Below are positions 53,746 through 62,659 of a stretch of DNA of 64,000 nt, one piece after another. The stretch lies in the NCBI RefSeq assembly GCF_009720675.1, contig NZ_WNJO01000001.1, positions 186,001 to 250,000 of the forward strand, written 5' to 3'. The position numbers and the translations under genes were made by a program. Source of the stretch: Secundilactobacillus folii. GTDB lineage: Bacteria; Bacillota; Bacilli; Lactobacillales; Lactobacillaceae. The notes under the pieces are model-generated. The model was given only the letters and a program-made list of their open reading frames with translations. It was not told where the DNA came from and ran no database searches. Positions within the stretch are counted from its first letter, which is position 1. The number at the start of each line of letters is the position of its first letter.

Positions 53746-53812
53746 TTTAACTAATGATATTTTGTCTCGAGCCTTTCCCGCCCAAAAGTTAACTGCGCGG
53801 CAATTAAGCTCA

Positions 53813-53851
53813 CCCCTTCCTTTGGTAGTCAAATTGGAAGGGGATTTTTTT
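53813..53851 (+). terminator. Riboswitch expression platform hairpin overlapping the thiS ribosome-binding site
   Basis: CCCCTTCC (53813-53820) pairs with GGAAGGGG (53836-53843) and is followed by seven T residues that end at the thiS ATG. The same GGAAGGGGA is the only ribosome-binding site for thiS, so the hairpin can both stop transcription and hide the start. Confidence 0.85.
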
Positions 53852-54052
53852 ATGGTTATTGTAAATGGCGAACCTGTAGCTGAGGCAGTTGGTCTCAACA
53901 TCCAGACATTTTTAGAACAGCGACAAACACCAGTTGATCACGTGGTCGTTGAACTAAACGGCCACATTATTCATCGGCCAGAATTTGAAAACACCACACT
54001 CAGTCCGAACGACAAACTTGAACTGATCACGTTTGTCGGCGGCGGTCGTTAA
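53852..54052 (+). CDS. thiS: Sulfur carrier protein ThiS
   Basis: A 66-residue ubiquitin-fold sulfur carrier that delivers sulfur as thiocarboxylate to thiazole synthase. It begins MVIVNGEPVAEAV and ends ITFVGGGR. The terminal Gly-Gly that ThiF must adenylate is normally the very end of ThiS, but here one Arg follows before TAA. The longer open frame from 53723 runs through the riboswitch hairpin and is not credible. The start is the ATG at 53852 with GGAAGGGGA as ribosome-binding site. Confidence 0.9.
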   Translation: MVIVNGEPVAEAVGLNIQTFLEQRQTPVDHVVVELNGHIIHRPEFENTTLSPNDKLELITFVGGGR

Positions 54053-54066
54053 GGGGGACGCAAGAC

Positions 54067-54711
54067 ATGCAACCAACCATTCAAGGAATGTCGATCGATG
54101 ATGTCTATCAAGGAATGAAAGCCCGAAACGTCGCTGATTCAACCACTAAGCTGACTGATGCCCACGTCACGATTGCTGGGGCTGGTGGCCTTGGCTCAAA
54201 CATTGCAATTGCATTAGGACGCATTGGTGTGGGCCACTTAACCCTGATCGATTTTGACCAGGTGGAGCTCAGTAATTTAAACCGTCAGCAGTTTAAGCTC
54301 AGTCAGGTTGGAATGGATAAAGTTGTCGCACTCAAACAAAATCTGCAAGAGTTCAACCCGTTTGTTACCATCGACGCGGTCGCAAAAAAGATTGATCACG
54401 ACAACGTCGCAACCCTATTTGAAACGGCTGATATTATTTGCGAAGCGTTTGATGATCCCAGCGCAAAAGCCATGCTGCTTGATGCCGCCAGTGAAGCCTT
54501 TCCGTCCAAGCCAATCGTAATGGCCACCGGAATGGCCGGCATTCATAGCTCCAATAGCATTATTTCCAAACAAGTTCGACCTAACCTGTACATCGCTGGT
54601 GACGGGACTTCTACTGGAGCAGAAGGCTTAATGGCACCCAGAGTCATGATTGCCGCGGGTCATGAAGCTAACATGGTCACACGTTTAATCCTTGGACAAC
54701 CCACAATCTAG
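54067..54711 (+). CDS. thiF: ThiF-family adenylyltransferase
   Basis: It activates the C-terminus of ThiS with ATP before sulfur transfer. The 214-residue protein is the short ThiF form. It has the nucleotide-binding motif TIAGAGGLGSNIAIALGRIG, the DFDQVELSNLNRQQF segment with the ATP-binding Arg, and CEAFDDPSAK. The C-terminal zinc-binding and catalytic-cysteine region of E. coli ThiF is absent, as in the family-2 type. AGGGGG lies upstream, 14 bases after thiS. It is the second gene of the TPP-controlled operon. Confidence 0.9.
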   Translation: MQPTIQGMSIDDVYQGMKARNVADSTTKLTDAHVTIAGAGGLGSNIAIALGRIGVGHLTLIDFDQVELSNLNRQQFKLSQVGMDKVVALKQNLQEFNPFVTIDAVAKKIDHDNVATLFETADIICEAFDDPSAKAMLLDAASEAFPSKPIVMATGMAGIHSSNSIISKQVRPNLYIAGDGTSTGAEGLMAPRVMIAAGHEANMVTRLILGQPTI

Positions 54712-54723
54712 GAGGTTTTTAAA

Positions 54724-55485
54724 ATGCAAGATCTACTCACTATTGGTGGTCACACGTTCACTTCCCGGTTCATTCTCGGCTCGGGTAAGTATTCCTACAA
54801 TCTCATTGATTCAGCAGTCAACCATGCCAAAGCACAAATTATTACCATGGCCCTTCGAAGAACCGAATCATCAGCAGAAAACATTCTGAATTTTATCCCT
54901 GAAGACGTCACGATCCTGCCCAATACGTCGGGATCAACCACCGCTGAAGAAGCAGTGAGAACTGCACACCTTGCCCGTGAACTCAGTGGCAGTGACTTCA
55001 TCAAATTAGAAGTTGTCCCCGATAAAAAGTATCTCATGCCCGATAACGATGAAACCGTCAAAGCAACTGAGACCCTGGCAAAGGAAGGCTTTATTGTGAT
55101 GCCTTACGTGCTGCCCGATCTGAACATTGCACGCCGGCTGGTTGATGCCGGTGCCGCTACCGTTATGCCCTTAGCTGCTCCCATTGGTACTAACAAGGGC
55201 TTAGCTACTAAAGACCTGATTCAAATTTTAATTGATGAAATTGACGTTCCAATCATCATCGACGCTGGTATTGGCCGTCCCAGTGAAGCTGCTGCAGCGA
55301 TGGAAATGGGCGCCGACGCCATCATGGCAAACACCTCCATGGCAACCGCCAAAAACATTCCGTTAATGGCAGAAGCCTTCCGTTTAGGGGTCGAAGCTGG
55401 TCGAAAAGCCTACTTGGCAGGACCAGGTCGAATTATTGAACGCGGTGCAGTAGCCTCATCACCACTCACCGGCCTAAGTAAATGA
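54724..55485 (+). CDS. thiG: Thiazole synthase
   Basis: ThiG builds the thiazole phosphate ring of thiamine from deoxyxylulose phosphate, dehydroglycine and ThiS thiocarboxylate. The 253 residues have [12 protein letters not shown], the Schiff-base lysine in [22 protein letters not shown] and [20 protein letters not shown], all conserved. AGGAGG precedes the ATG. The stop overlaps the next start by four bases. Neither glycine oxidase ThiO nor tyrosine lyase ThiH, which supply dehydroglycine, is present in this window. Confidence 0.96.
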   Translation: MQDLLTIGGHTFTSRFILGSGKYSYNLIDSAVNHAKAQIITMALRRTESSAENILNFIPEDVTILPNTSGSTTAEEAVRTAHLARELSGSDFIKLEVVPDKKYLMPDNDETVKATETLAKEGFIVMPYVLPDLNIARRLVDAGAATVMPLAAPIGTNKGLATKDLIQILIDEIDVPIIIDAGIGRPSEAAAAMEMGADAIMANTSMATAKNIPLMAEAFRLGVEAGRKAYLAGPGRIIERGAVASSPLTGLSK

Positions 55486-56708
55486 CAGCCGATGACCCCA
55501 CTTGGGCGGTTTTTAAACAGCAGTTTGATCTCATCACTGAAATTAGTGCAGCCAAGACTGGCCAAAATCGCCTTGTGTACTCCCAGAACTGGGTCGATGC
55601 CCAAACTGCCCTAATCAAGTTTGGTCAACAAGCTGGTTTAACGGTCACTGTGGATGACTATGGCAACGTCTACCTCGACTTTCCTGGCCAAGATGATCAG
55701 ATCATCGCCACTGGATCACATATGGATACGGTTGTTGATGGTGGCCGCTTTGACGGTCTTTATGGGGTTCTGGGTGGGCTGCAAGCCATCATTAACTTAC
55801 GGAATCAGTTCGGTAGGCCTCAGCATACCCTGCGACTAATTTCGTTTAGCGAAGAAGAAGGCAGCCGTTTTCCAACTACCTTCAGTGGTTCGAAATACTA
55901 CGTTCATGGTCAAATAGTTAAAAATCTAACCGACCAAAATGGCAATCGTTTTGATCAGGCACGAAAAGCCGCAACCTCACAACTTCTAGCTTTGCCTCAA
56001 GTCATTCACGAACGACCCAAACTGCCTAGCGCCTTTACTGAACTGCACATCGAACAGGGACCCCGCCTAGAAAACGAACATCGCCAAGTTGGTCTCGTAT
56101 CAGGAATTGTGGGTCAAAGACGTTGGCAAATTCAAGTTCAAGGCGTCGCCAATCACGCTGGAACAACCCCGATGACTCAGCGGCATGATGGACTCTTAAC
56201 TGCCGTTGACCTGATCAAACACCTGCATGCGATAGCCAGCGAACTGAGTCCTGATTTAACGTTTACAGTCGGTCAACTGAACGTTTTGCCAAATACACCC
56301 AACGTGATCCCTGGCAAAGTCGCGTTTTCAGTGGACGTTAGGCACCCTAACAACGCTATTCTTGACGCCTTTGAGACTGCACTAAACCGCTCATTGACCC
56401 TCTTTTCGGCTTCTCAACTAACGTGTCAAGCACACCGCTGGGTCAAAGATCTTCCAGCAAAATTCAGTCGTCAAATACTTGATCAAAACGTCAAACTGAC
56501 TCGTCAACTGGGCTATAGTTCAATTATGATGCCCTCAGGCGCAGGGCACGACAGTTATGTGATGAATCAGGCAGTCCCGACCGCCATGATTTTCGTTCCA
56601 AGTGTTAAGGGAATTAGTCATGCTCCTGCTGAATTTACTCATTTGGAAGATTTAAAGACTGGAATTTTAGTTTTAACAGCCAGCTTACAACATTTAGCGT
56701 ATTCATGA
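55482..56708 (+). CDS. M20-family amidase (hydantoinase/carbamoylase type) in the thiamine operon
   Basis: The 408-residue zinc hydrolase of the allantoate amidohydrolase/N-carbamoyl-amino-acid hydrolase type. Metal and substrate motifs are in order: [57 protein letters not shown] and GISHAPAEF. The dimerisation domain lies near 205-320. It overlaps thiG by four bases (ATGA) and so falls under the TPP riboswitch. In B. subtilis the M20 enzyme YlmB, also TPP-controlled, deformylates a pyrimidine breakdown product of thiamine, and a similar salvage role is a reasonable inference. A carbamoyl amino acid hydrolase remains possible. Confidence 0.85.
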   Translation: MTADDPTWAVFKQQFDLITEISAAKTGQNRLVYSQNWVDAQTALIKFGQQAGLTVTVDDYGNVYLDFPGQDDQIIATGSHMDTVVDGGRFDGLYGVLGGLQAIINLRNQFGRPQHTLRLISFSEEEGSRFPTTFSGSKYYVHGQIVKNLTDQNGNRFDQARKAATSQLLALPQVIHERPKLPSAFTELHIEQGPRLENEHRQVGLVSGIVGQRRWQIQVQGVANHAGTTPMTQRHDGLLTAVDLIKHLHAIASELSPDLTFTVGQLNVLPNTPNVIPGKVAFSVDVRHPNNAILDAFETALNRSLTLFSASQLTCQAHRWVKDLPAKFSRQILDQNVKLTRQLGYSSIMMPSGAGHDSYVMNQAVPTAMIFVPSVKGISHAPAEFTHLEDLKTGILVLTASLQHLAYS

Positions 56709-56717
56709 AATAATCAG

Positions 56718-56760
56718 AAAGGCTCTAGAAGCGGATTATTTACCGTTTCTAGAGCCTTTT
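56718..56760. terminator. Bidirectional terminator between the thiamine operon and yqeY
   Basis: AAAGGCTCTAGAA pairs with TTCTAGAGCCTTT, extended by CGG/CCG inside, with T and A runs outside. It lies between convergent genes. Confidence 0.92.
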
Positions 56761-56785
56761 AATGACTTCACACATTAATCTGGAA

Positions 56786-57232
56786 TCATTTACTTAACAT
56801 AGCCTTCACAGTCTTATTGACCACTGAGCCATCTGCGCGACCCTTAAGTTTAGGCATCACAGCACCCATAACTTTACCAAAGTCGGCCATTGAACTGGCA
56901 CCTGTCTGTTTGACCGTATCAGTGACGATCTGCTTCACTTCATCTTCACTTAACTGTTTAGGTGCATAGTTTTCAACCAGCTTGATCTCCGCATCGAGAC
57001 CATCCACCAGGTCTTGACGACCTGCCGCGGCGAACTCTTCTCGAGATTCTTTTCGTTGTTTAAGTTCTCGTGATAGCACTGTCAGTTCATCGTCATCGGT
57101 TAAATCGTGGCCTAACTTGATGCGTTCGTTGGTCAGGGAAGTCTTGATCATGCGAATCACGTTCAATGCAACCTTGTCATGCGCCTTCATAGCGGTCTTT
57201 AAATCTTCTGTAAGTGTGTCTGATAATGACAT
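56786..57232 (-). CDS. yqeY: YqeY/GatB-domain protein
   Basis: The 148-residue helical protein of the YqeY family resembles the tail domain of GatB and may interact with tRNA. Typical segments are LKTAMKAHDKVALNVIRMIK, ELKQRKESREEFAAAGRQDL, YAPKQLSEDEV and GKVMGAVMPKLKGRADG. The function is not established. The open frame extends upstream, but AGGAGGG lies before the ATG at 57232. It follows rpsU, as in most Firmicutes, with a stem-loop in between. Confidence 0.92.
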   Translation of the reverse strand: MSLSDTLTEDLKTAMKAHDKVALNVIRMIKTSLTNERIKLGHDLTDDDELTVLSRELKQRKESREEFAAAGRQDLVDGLDAEIKLVENYAPKQLSEDEVKQIVTDTVKQTGASSMADFGKVMGAVMPKLKGRADGSVVNKTVKAMLSK

Positions 57233-57278
57233 ATTTATTGCCCTCCTAAGGTAACCGGATTCATTTAATTTCAAACTC

Positions 57279-57312
57279 AAAAAAGAGACCCCTGTCAAAA
57301 CAGGAGCCCCCA
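57279..57312 (-). terminator. Terminator or attenuator between rpsU and yqeY
   Basis: On the minus strand GGCTCCTGT pairs with ACAGGGGTC using two G-U pairs, followed by six T residues. It probably limits read-through from rpsU into yqeY. Confidence 0.75.
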
Positions 57313-57329
57313 GCAACTAGAAGCTGCAA

Positions 57330-57515
57330 CTAGAATCGCTTCTTGTTCTTGCGTTTTCTTGCTGCTTCTGATTTTAATTTGCGTTTAACACTTGGCTTTT
57401 CATAAAACTCACGTTTACGGTATTCTTGTAAAGTACCGCTTTTAGAAACGGTTCGTTTGAAGCGCCGAAGAGCATCGTCAAGAGACTCGTTTTTGCGAAC
57501 GACTGTCTTTGTCAT
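57330..57515 (-). CDS. rpsU: 30S ribosomal protein S21
   Basis: A 61-residue basic protein of the small subunit. It has [19 protein letters not shown] and ends in the arginine/lysine-rich KRKNKKRF. The open frame is longer, but GGAGGGAGG precedes the ATG at 57515, and residues before it do not belong to S21. It is divergent from the PPDK regulator gene. Confidence 0.97.
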   Translation of the reverse strand: MTKTVVRKNESLDDALRRFKRTVSKSGTLQEYRKREFYEKPSVKRKLKSEAARKRKNKKRF

Positions 57516-57723
57516 GTAAATCCCTCCCTCCGAGCTCAAATAGTAACCGCCTGAAATGAAACAACAAAATAAGCCCATTCCAACAGTTCTTTTTAATTAT
57601 ACCTACCAAACACAGAGCCGTCAATCATTTCAACTAACTTTTGCATCAATAAATTCATTTGAAGTGCATGCGCTTCCACCTGTGATAAAATTAATGCAAA
57701 TACATTTTTACGGAGGCATTCAT

Positions 57724-58563
57724 ATGGCTGACAATTCAGAAATCGAGATTTTTATTATTTCAGATTCCTCTGGTGAAACTGCGCTCACTGTGGCTCAAAC
57801 CGCGGTCGCACAATTCCCTGATTTAAAGGTTAAATACCAGCGGTTTCCCTTTATTCAAACTGAATCGATCCTTGGTGGGATCTTGAAGCTGGCGGCCAAA
57901 CATAATGCCGTCATTTACTATACATTGGTGACGCATTCGCTGAGTGATCAAGTTAACGACTTTGCCGAAGCAAATCAACTGCAGTCGTTTGACTGCATTC
58001 AGCCGGCGATGCAGGTATTAGCCAACCGAAGCGGCGTCAAACCAGCTTCGATTCCAAGTATGAACCACAGTCTGACTGATACTTACTTTGACCGGATCGG
58101 CGCAATGGAATTCGCGGTCGCTTACGATGATGGCAAGGATCCCACAGGACTGTTAAAAGCTGATCTGGTGATTCTTGGTGTTTCCAGGACCTCCAAGACA
58201 CCGCTGTCCCTCTTTTTGGCTAACCGAGGGATCAAAGTTGCGAACTTACCGCTGTCACCAACGTCGCAAATTCCTGACGAACTTTGGCAAGTAGATAAGT
58301 CTAAAATTATTGGTTTGACTAACAGTCCAAAAGTGCTCCGCCGTATTCGTCAGCAACGCATGATTTCTTACGGTTTGCCGGCTGGGGGGGCTTATTCAGA
58401 TACTGAAAAAATCAAAGCTGAACTGAAATATGCTGATGACATTTACCGAAAACTGGGTTGCTTGGAGATCAATGTTGCCAATAAATCAATTGAAGAAACC
58501 GCTACTTTGATCTTAGAAAGTTTGAATTTGGAACCGGCAGAAGTTGACACGATCAAGGACTAG
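57724..58563 (+). CDS. Pyruvate phosphate dikinase regulatory protein (kinase-pyrophosphorylase)
   Basis: The 279-residue DUF299/YqfL-type protein both phosphorylates (with ADP) and dephosphorylates (with Pi) pyruvate phosphate dikinase. It begins IFIISDSSGETALTVAQTAV and has the P-loop-like LGVSRTSKTPLSLFLANRG and the end-region SPKVLRRIRQQR. GGAGG lies seven bases before the ATG at 57724; the upstream in-frame ATG at 57556 lacks a site. No ppdK gene is in this window, so the target must lie elsewhere or the protein has another target. Confidence 0.93.
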   Translation: MADNSEIEIFIISDSSGETALTVAQTAVAQFPDLKVKYQRFPFIQTESILGGILKLAAKHNAVIYYTLVTHSLSDQVNDFAEANQLQSFDCIQPAMQVLANRSGVKPASIPSMNHSLTDTYFDRIGAMEFAVAYDDGKDPTGLLKADLVILGVSRTSKTPLSLFLANRGIKVANLPLSPTSQIPDELWQVDKSKIIGLTNSPKVLRRIRQQRMISYGLPAGGAYSDTEKIKAELKYADDIYRKLGCLEINVANKSIEETATLILESLNLEPAEVDTIKD

Positions 58564-58667
58564 TGTCCATTTTACTTCGATTAGATTGCCCGTAGACGTT
58601 GTTTTGCGGTACACTAGTTTCAAAAGAATCTGTTAAGTTTATCACAAGCATAGAAGGAGTGATCAGC

Positions 58668-59513
58668 ATGCCTAAAATTGGTCTCATTTCCGGAAGCCTG
58701 CGAAAGGCCGCCTACTCGAAGAAAATTGCTAACCTACTGGCTAACTTGCTGCCTAATGACCTGACCCCTGTATTTATTCCCATCGACAAATTACCACTGT
58801 ACAACGCTGATTTAGAGGATCAGCAAGTAGCCGCGTGGGATGATTTTCGTCGTCAACTTGATGAGGTTGCTGGCCTGATTTTTGTCACCCCCGAATATAA
58901 CCGCTCAATGACTGGAGCCTTAAAAAACGCGTTGGACGTGGGATCAAAACCGCGTAATCATTGGAAATACAAAACGGCACTTGTGGTTTCCAGTTCGCCA
59001 GAGGCTACCGGCGGTTTTGGTGCCAATCATCATTTAAGACAAGTTCTAGTTACTTTAAACGTTAATCCTGTGCAACGACCAGAGGTTTATCTGGGTCACG
59101 TCAACCATCTGTTTAACGATCAAGATCTGGTAACTAATCCAGATGTGATTGCCTTTTTGCAATCCGCTGTCACCGCCTTCGTTTCCCTACACGCTCGCCT
59201 GGCCGCAGTTCCAACCCGGCCTACTCCCACCTTGAAGCTAAACTTTCAACCTGGCCGCTTTTACGCTAATGATGACACTGGCTCAACACTAGCCAACATT
59301 ATTTTTGAGGATCGTCAAAATCACCGCATCGCCATCACGGAAACCTTTGTTGATGAGCGTTTAAGGGGGCAAGGAATTGCCAAACAGCTGATGTTGCGGG
59401 TGATCCGCTTTGCCCAAATTTACCATTTGACGATTATCCCTGAGTGTACCTACGCCGACGCCTTTTTAGAAAAGCACCTTGAATATGCGTCACTGGTAGC
59501 CCCTAACGACTGA
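58668..59513 (+). CDS. NADPH-dependent FMN reductase fused to a YjdJ-type GNAT domain
   Basis: A 281-residue two-domain protein. Residues 1-180 are a flavodoxin-like NAD(P)H-dependent FMN reductase (KIGLISGSLRKAAYSKKIA, then FVTPEYNRSMTGALKNALD and SSSPEATGGFGANHHLR). The last 90 residues form a small GCN5-related acetyltransferase of the YjdJ type with ITETFVDERLRGQGIAKQLM and IIPECTYADAFLEKH. The in-frame ATG at 58599 lacks a ribosome-binding site; GAAGGAG lies before the ATG at 58668. Substrates of either domain are unknown. The fusion suggests that a flavin-dependent reduction and an acetyl transfer act together. Confidence 0.85.
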   Translation: MPKIGLISGSLRKAAYSKKIANLLANLLPNDLTPVFIPIDKLPLYNADLEDQQVAAWDDFRRQLDEVAGLIFVTPEYNRSMTGALKNALDVGSKPRNHWKYKTALVVSSSPEATGGFGANHHLRQVLVTLNVNPVQRPEVYLGHVNHLFNDQDLVTNPDVIAFLQSAVTAFVSLHARLAAVPTRPTPTLKLNFQPGRFYANDDTGSTLANIIFEDRQNHRIAITETFVDERLRGQGIAKQLMLRVIRFAQIYHLTIIPECTYADAFLEKHLEYASLVAPND

Positions 59514-59562
59514 TTCAGGTTTGCAGCTGACTTTTAACGTTGCAATGCCCAATGAAGAAAAT

Positions 59563-59635
59563 AAAAAGCGATCAATTTCTCGACCCAGTTGCTGTTAAGG
59601 CAACAAAGGTCAAGCACTAGAATTGATCGCTTTTT
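59563..59635. terminator. Large bidirectional hairpin between convergent genes
   Basis: AAAAAGCGATCAATTTCT pairs with AGAATTGATCGCTTTTT, and the loop carries nested GACC/GGTC and GTTGC/GCAAC stems. T runs on both strands allow termination for the FMN reductase gene and for nfo. Confidence 0.9.
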
Positions 59636-59656
59636 ATCGTGGCTTAGATTCAGCCC

Positions 59657-60586
59657 TTATTCATCAAAACCTAAATTGGCATTAAATGGCTTTTGCGCCA
59701 GAATGTCCTCTTCAATTTTGGGATTGAAGTGCTGCTGTTTCAACATCTCAACTTCGTAACCGTAAGGCGCCAATTTATGCTTCTTATCGACTGCAACCCA
59801 TGGCGTTTCCATTATTTTAGGCACGTTAACCAAACTAGGATGATGAGCCACCGCATTCAGGGCATCAAAGCCAATGGTCCCCTTGCCCAGTAACTCGTGA
59901 CGGTCTTTATGACTTCCACGAGGATTCTTGGAGTCGTTCAGGTGCACGACCTGCAAACGCTCTAAACCAATCACGTCATCAAACTGTTTCAGCACGCCAT
60001 CAAAGTCGTCTTTAATATCATAACCGGCGTCGCTTGTATGACAGGTATCAAAACAAACGGATAATTTATCGTTGTCTGAAACCTGGTCAATAATCTGGGC
60101 CAGTTGCTCAAAGGTGATACCAACCTCGGTCCCCTTACCGGCCATTGTTTCCAAAGCAATCTTGACTTTTTGATCAGGCCCAATGACCTCGTTAAGTCCC
60201 TTAGCAATTTGTGCGATGGCAGCATCTGGACCGGCACCAACGTGTGCGCCAGGATGCAAAACGATCTGAGTCGCACCAATGGCATCCGCCCGTTTAACTT
60301 CTTCACGCAAAAAATCGACTGCGAAGGGAAAATTTTCTGGTTTGATTGTATTGCCTAAATTAACGACGTACGGTGCGTGAACAACAATCTGTCGAAGACC
60401 ATGGTCAGCCATGTACGCCTGCCCCGCTTCAATATTTAATTTTTCAATGGGCTTTCGACGGGTATTTTGTGGTGCGCCCGTATAAATCATAAAGACGTTT
60501 TCACCGTAACCTGCCGCTTCCTGTGCAGATCCCAGCAGCATCTCCTTACCCTTCATGCTAACGTGTGAACCGATTAAAAAAGTCAC
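59657..60586 (-). CDS. nfo: Deoxyribonuclease IV (AP endonuclease)
   Basis: Endonuclease IV cuts DNA at abasic sites in base-excision repair and uses three zinc ions. The 309-residue TIM barrel starts [11 protein letters not shown] and has [48 protein letters not shown] and [19 protein letters not shown], which contain the metal ligands. The start is a GTG at 60586 that overlaps the stop of the upstream transferase gene by four bases (GTGA), with GGGGGA as ribosome-binding site. It is therefore coupled to the wall-polymer genes. Confidence 0.96.
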   Translation of the reverse strand: MTFLIGSHVSMKGKEMLLGSAQEAAGYGENVFMIYTGAPQNTRRKPIEKLNIEAGQAYMADHGLRQIVVHAPYVVNLGNTIKPENFPFAVDFLREEVKRADAIGATQIVLHPGAHVGAGPDAAIAQIAKGLNEVIGPDQKVKIALETMAGKGTEVGITFEQLAQIIDQVSDNDKLSVCFDTCHTSDAGYDIKDDFDGVLKQFDDVIGLERLQVVHLNDSKNPRGSHKDRHELLGKGTIGFDALNAVAHHPSLVNVPKIMETPWVAVDKKHKLAPYGYEVEMLKQQHFNPKIEEDILAQKPFNANLGFDE

Positions 60587-61803
60587 TTATAAATCCCCCT
60601 TAATATTAAATCAGCCACCTTTTGAGAAGCTGTACCATCCTCCCAGACACAGTATTTTTGGTTAAATCCCGCCATCTGGGACTGATAATTTTGAAAATCG
60701 TGTGAAGTAGAAAACTGCTTAAGGTACTTATCAAACTGACGCTCATTTGTCGCTAAGGGACCTGGTATCTCAGCTTGATAGTCAAAGTAAAATCCTCGCA
60801 GCTGGTCTCGATAATGTTCTAGGTCATAAGCGTAAAACAACATCGGCCGATTTAAATTTGCAAAATCAAACATTACCGAGGAGTAATCCGTAATTAATAA
60901 GTCTGAAACCAGATATAATTTGGCAATATCTTCGTCGGCAATAATCTTGACTCGGTCTTCAAACCCATGGATATCAATGTGGTCCTTAACTAAATAGTGC
61001 GGCCGCAATACCAAAATAGTTCGGTCATCGACCTGCTCAAAAAAGCGCTGCAAGTTAAACGGCAGTTCGAAGTGATATTGACCAGTCTTAATGGCATCAT
61101 CATCGCGCCAAGTCGGCGCATAGGTGACCACCGTCGCCTTCGCATCACCCACCAATTGCTGTTTTAACTGCCGAATAATTGCTGGCTGATTCTGTTGATA
61201 CAGCACGTCATTTCGGGGATATCCAATGTCTAAAAACTGATTATGAAACTGAAAGGCTGACCGGAAAATCTGTTTTGAATAATCATTTGGTGCTATTAAA
61301 TAGTCCCAACGAGACGCTTCACGAGTAAATTGTCGGTAGTAATCTTCAGTCTTGGTTCCAGGAATGGCCACGTGTTCGATGTCAACGCCTAAGTGCTTCA
61401 ATGGCGTCCCATGCCACGTTTGAATATACGTCGTCCCTTTATTTTTACGCCACCAGTTTGGTAGCCGTGAGTTAAAGACCCAGTACCCTGCGTGCGCCAT
61501 GAGCCAGACCCATTTAAACGAAAAACGCTTGACCAGTTTGATCTCGGGATACTTGGCGTGTAGCGCCCGGTATCGTTTGGGCTTAACGCCAAAATACGCG
61601 CTTGGTCGTAATTCAGGTTTAGTTTTGACCAGGGCCTGGTAGATAGCCGCTGGATTATCATTAATGTCGTTGCCGTTAAAACTCTCGAATATAATGAGGC
61701 TTTTTTTAGAACGAAGACAAATAAACCCATCGTTTAACACGATGAGTCCAAAGCGAATTACGATTTTAACAGCCTGAATCAATTGTGTTTTAAAGCTGGC
61801 CAT
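60583..61803 (-). CDS. CDP-glycerol glycerophosphotransferase family protein (TagF/TagB-like)
   Basis: The 406-residue GT-B-like enzyme would add glycerol-phosphate or a related polyol-phosphate to a wall teichoic-acid-type chain. Visible signatures are [61 protein letters not shown] and [17 protein letters not shown], the last being the conserved DYSS/FD segment. An N-terminal amphipathic or hydrophobic segment may anchor it to the membrane. AGGAGG precedes the ATG by twelve bases. Downstream it overlaps nfo, and upstream it follows the ABC permease. Primase versus polymerase role cannot be told apart. Confidence 0.88.
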   Translation of the reverse strand: MASFKTQLIQAVKIVIRFGLIVLNDGFICLRSKKSLIIFESFNGNDINDNPAAIYQALVKTKPELRPSAYFGVKPKRYRALHAKYPEIKLVKRFSFKWVWLMAHAGYWVFNSRLPNWWRKNKGTTYIQTWHGTPLKHLGVDIEHVAIPGTKTEDYYRQFTREASRWDYLIAPNDYSKQIFRSAFQFHNQFLDIGYPRNDVLYQQNQPAIIRQLKQQLVGDAKATVVTYAPTWRDDDAIKTGQYHFELPFNLQRFFEQVDDRTILVLRPHYLVKDHIDIHGFEDRVKIIADEDIAKLYLVSDLLITDYSSVMFDFANLNRPMLFYAYDLEHYRDQLRGFYFDYQAEIPGPLATNERQFDKYLKQFSTSHDFQNYQSQMAGFNQKYCVWEDGTASQKVADLILRGIYK

Positions 61804-61829
61804 ATGTTCGTAATTCCTCCTTATTAGTC

Positions 61830-62636
61830 CTAAATCAAATCAACAAACCGTGAACGGAACTTGTAGTGCAAATGTGATCCTACTAATAGGAAGAACAGAA
61901 CGATCAACCAAAATTCAATCGTCAGCGTTGGGCGTTGCCAGAACCAGCCCTGCCCAAGCATCGATTCACGAAAACCGGAAACGATGTAGAAGAACGGGTT
62001 TAGTTGTAGTAAACGGATCACCAATGGTGGAAAAGCGCCTGATTCAAAATTAAACAGCACTCCTGAAATGTAGAATAACATCCGCATAATAGATTGCAAT
62101 AACACGTGATAGTCACGAACCAGCACGGACACGGCCGAATTAAAGATCCCAAACGCAATCAGGAACATGATCATACAGAAGAAATAGTAAACTGATTCGA
62201 GCCAGTAGATACTAGGATGAATGCCATATAACAGACCAACGATTATTGAAACGACCAACATTGTCCAAAATGAACTCAAATTAGATACGATCTTAATTGT
62301 TGGCAGCGCAGAAACGGGAAACTTCATTTTAGAAACCATCCCGACCCGCTGGTAAATACTCTTAGACGCATCTAGGGTTGCCCGGTTCATGAAGAACCAT
62401 GGGGTGATCCCAATGACCATCCACGGCAGGTAATCAACACCATTACTTTGACCGTGCTTTAACCCAACACCGAAAACTAACCAGTAAATACAGATTTGAA
62501 TCAAGGGGTACAAGTACTCCCAGACAAGGCCTAAATAATGACTCTGATAACTAGCCCGATCTTCATAACCGGAAATTCGGAAAATGATTCCCAGACTTTG
62601 AAACTGTTCCTTAAATAAGGTTTCAACCTCTTTCAA
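61830..62636 (-). CDS. tagG: ABC-2 type permease, TagG-like polymer exporter
   Basis: The 268-residue membrane protein has six helices of the ABC2_membrane type: SHYLGLVWEYLYPLIQICIY near the start, DYLPWMVIGITPWFFMN, and LLQLNPFFYIVSGFRESMLG near the end. In wall teichoic-acid export it pairs with the ATPase TagH; no tagH gene is adjacent here. The start is a TTG at 62636 with AAGGAG eight bases upstream. It lies between two CDP-glycerol transferase-family genes, which supports teichoic-acid-type polymer export. Confidence 0.87.
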   Translation of the reverse strand: MKEVETLFKEQFQSLGIIFRISGYEDRASYQSHYLGLVWEYLYPLIQICIYWLVFGVGLKHGQSNGVDYLPWMVIGITPWFFMNRATLDASKSIYQRVGMVSKMKFPVSALPTIKIVSNLSSFWTMLVVSIIVGLLYGIHPSIYWLESVYYFFCMIMFLIAFGIFNSAVSVLVRDYHVLLQSIMRMLFYISGVLFNFESGAFPPLVIRLLQLNPFFYIVSGFRESMLGQGWFWQRPTLTIEFWLIVLFFLLVGSHLHYKFRSRFVDLI

Positions 62637-62659
62637 AGGTAAACACTCCTTTAAACCGA

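Noticed and set aside
53723-53851. N-terminal extension of thiS
   Set aside because: It would run through the TPP riboswitch terminator hairpin, and ThiS begins at the ATG at 53852.
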